Part shown: piece after piece, positions 62,095-64,000 of the stretch
Layout of the letters: each line of letters opens with the position of its first letter
Numbering within the stretch: the stretch's first letter is position 1
Source of the DNA: Trichoplax sp. H2
Taxonomy: Eukaryota > Placozoa > Uniplacotomia > Trichoplacea
DNA length: 64,000 nt
Reading direction: 5' to 3'
Assembly (NCBI GenBank): GCA_003344405.1
Contig: NOWV01000032.1
Span: 522,971-586,970, forward strand
Made by a program: the position numbers and the translations under genes
The notes under the pieces: generated by a model
Told to the model about the DNA's origin: nothing
What the model saw: the letters and a program-made list of their open reading frames with translations, nothing else
Database searches by the model: none

Positions 62095-63385
62095 TTAGGA
62101 TCCGTCAACCAGCTCATCAATCTCAACACCGTACTTTCGTAGTGTCTCTTCTAAAGGGCTAAAATTAACATAAGAGTCAGCATAGCTTGAATCTAAAGAA
62201 GCAACATTTGCGTCCACATTTTCAGTTACGCTGCTCCTTCCATTGCCGCGATCGACTTGCAAAAGACTTATGCCACCACTATCAACATCAGGTGTATCAT
62301 TAATATTGCTTTCTTCACTGTTACCGAAGCTGCTTTCTTCGGTAGGGCAAATATCAAATTTATTGATTTCGCAATTTTCTGACGTGGACATTTTCGACTC
62401 AGACGGCAGATTAGAGGCCATCTTGGCTTCTGCTGGCTTAGTTGGACTAATAAGCAGGTCATCTGAAATGAAGACTTGACTAGATTCTCTTTTAACAGTA
62501 AATGGTACCTCACTAACAACTAATTTACCAAATTCGCCGTTATAATCGCTACTGTGATTTCCTTTGTCAGATTGAAAAATATCGTTTGATCTATTGCATG
62601 ACACCTGCTCAGCAGAATAGCTTTGTACTTTCGAGTCTTGCATATTATTCGATGGATTAATGTTATCAAATTTTCTAGATTGTTCAAGGCACGAGGATGT
62701 GCACGTAGATCCATGACTTGGTGTCGAAATTGAATGGTTCAATCTCCGATTGCTGATACTTTCTACAAAGCTAGGAGTTGTGAGAGAAGTTGTTAATTGT
62801 TCATGCTTTTGACAGATTTGCTTATCGAATGGGTTCGCTTCTATGTTAGCTACAGCTGCGCTTTTTTCGTTAAAATTAAAAAAAGGTTGACTTGCCGAGT
62901 TCATAGATCGATCATATTTGGGGGACTGATATGAAGAGTGAGTGTAGATTGCCTCTTTATCGGAATTCGGTGATATTTTACAATTTTCTAAACTTGATGG
63001 AGGATGCATCAAGTCGGTTTTATACGTTTGTCCAACCAATAGCTGCGATTGCCTTTTGATTTTACTGTGACCAAATGATCGTACCAACAACGTCATATCC
63101 TCATGATACCAACAATTGCTACGTTGATCATTAAAACATGCCCTGTGAGTTCGGCATATTTCGTTTACAACCTGTTGAGAGACGTCATTAATGTCTTTTC
63201 CTCTTTCCAATTTACTCCAAATTAGTTTTGCAATATAAATATTTGGATCTGTAATATTCGAATGTGCTTCCAGTACTTTGTATATTCCAGACGACATAAG
63301 AACCAAAAAATGCCAAGAGTCATAATTTATAGGATAACCACCTCGAATGTCTGGTTTTGCTGTAATTGGTTCACTCAATGACACG
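62095..63385 (-). CDS. TAB1: TAK1-binding protein 1, C-terminal exon
   Basis: TAB1 is a pseudophosphatase (PP2C fold) that activates the kinase TAK1 in stress and innate signalling. The exon 63385-62095 starts after acceptor AG with a leading base and encodes 429 residues and a TAA. Its first 110 residues finish the PP2C-like domain: AKPDIRGGYPINYDSWHFLV, LMSSGIYKVLEAH, then YHEDMTLLVRSFG, closely matching the same part of human TAB1. A long Ser/Asn-rich disordered stretch follows. The end SYVNFSPLEETLRKYG lines up with the human TAK1-binding motif YVDFAEFYRLW. The linker is much longer than in human. The rest of the phosphatase domain and the start should lie right of the window; nothing clear is seen in 63386-64000. 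Confidence 0.93.
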
Positions 63386-64000
63386 CTAATTTCAAATTTT
63401 AAATAAATAAATTAAGAAAAAACATGAATATATTGACAATATCTCAAATTAAGTTATAATTTTTGGAGTATATTGTTAAGTAATAAAGTCTAGTTTAACT
63501 TCAGCCTTTTAAAGTAACATTTCGCAACCTTATCTGTTATTTTTGTAAGAAGTAAAATGCCGTTTTACTGCATACAAAACCTGCATATTATAAGCGCATT
63601 ATCAATTGCCATGCAAGAAGAATTCTGGGATCATATTTGAAAATATGTCTACGCCTGCATTACCTATTTAATGTAATTAACAGTAAGAATATGCGCAACT
63701 TTGTCCGTTTATACATATATGTCTCCTTGTATATTCGTACTAGTTGAGAACGTGGTAACACACTGTAAACCCTTGAGCAATTAAAAATTGGCGCAATCGA
63801 ATCGAATGTCAACCCAGTCCAAAATAGTCATAAACTTTAGAAATTTGTTATATTTCTTATGCTAGGCTCGGAGTAAGATACTGGTATCATAGAGCAGTAG
63901 TCTGATCCATATACAGAAAACATTCAAAGATTAATTGCTACTTTATGGCGCTTACAGCTGTGATACTTTTACATTAGCCAAAATGGGATTGGTGTAGCTA
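63386..64000. other. Right edge, probably TAB1 intron
   Basis: No exon recognised. Because the TAB1 exon at 63385 begins with a splice acceptor, this should be intron of TAB1. Confidence 0.6.

Overview
The window looks like AT-rich nuclear DNA from an early-branching animal. Every gene I can place is an animal gene cut by short GT-AG introns of roughly 40 to 900 bp. The set (netrin-like protein, TRPA channel, TAB1, FKRP, RALGPS, a plexin-domain-containing membrane protein) is metazoan. Low GC, short introns, about one gene per 5 kb and no obvious CpG loss would suit a placozoan such as Trichoplax; that placement is inference. Exon boundaries below come from splice signals, phase continuity and protein families recalled from memory. 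For nine genes the exon chain sums to a whole number of codons.

Layout: DBR1 lariat debranching enzyme (+, 5' end outside the window) | DNAJC19/PAM18 (-) | syntaxin 8 (+) | short netrin-like protein (-) | RALGPS-type Ral GEF (+) | 6 kb gene-poor stretch with two assembly gaps | TRPA-type ankyrin channel (-) | 5 kb repeat-rich stretch | membrane protein joining a PLXDC ectodomain to FN3 and C-type lectin domains (+) | C1orf21-like myristoylation candidate (+) | FKRP (-) | Helitron remnant and unresolved exons | DNLZ/ZIM17 (-) | UBE2S (+) | TAB1 3' exon (-, continues past the right edge). Strands nearly alternate, giving head-to-head and tail-to-tail neighbours.

The genes are mostly housekeeping or signalling and do not form one pathway. 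Two (DNAJC19 and DNLZ) act on mitochondrial Hsp70 during protein import. Netrin-like, PLXDC/lectin, TRPA and FKRP proteins concern the cell surface or matrix; TAB1, RALGPS and UBE2S are cytosolic or nuclear regulators.

Most striking points: (1) clusters of the self-complementary word TACTGTACAGTA sit in regions holding gene 5' ends and are missing as clusters from the tail-to-tail regions; (2) the SP-PLXDC-PSI-stalk-FN3-CTLD-TM protein, which also needs two GC-AG introns; (3) a netrin-like protein without a laminin N-terminal domain; (4) two gaps flanked by near-identical direct copies, best read as unmerged haplotype contigs; (5) a 20-nt microexon in FKRP; (6) several hairpins and a dispersed repeat pair.
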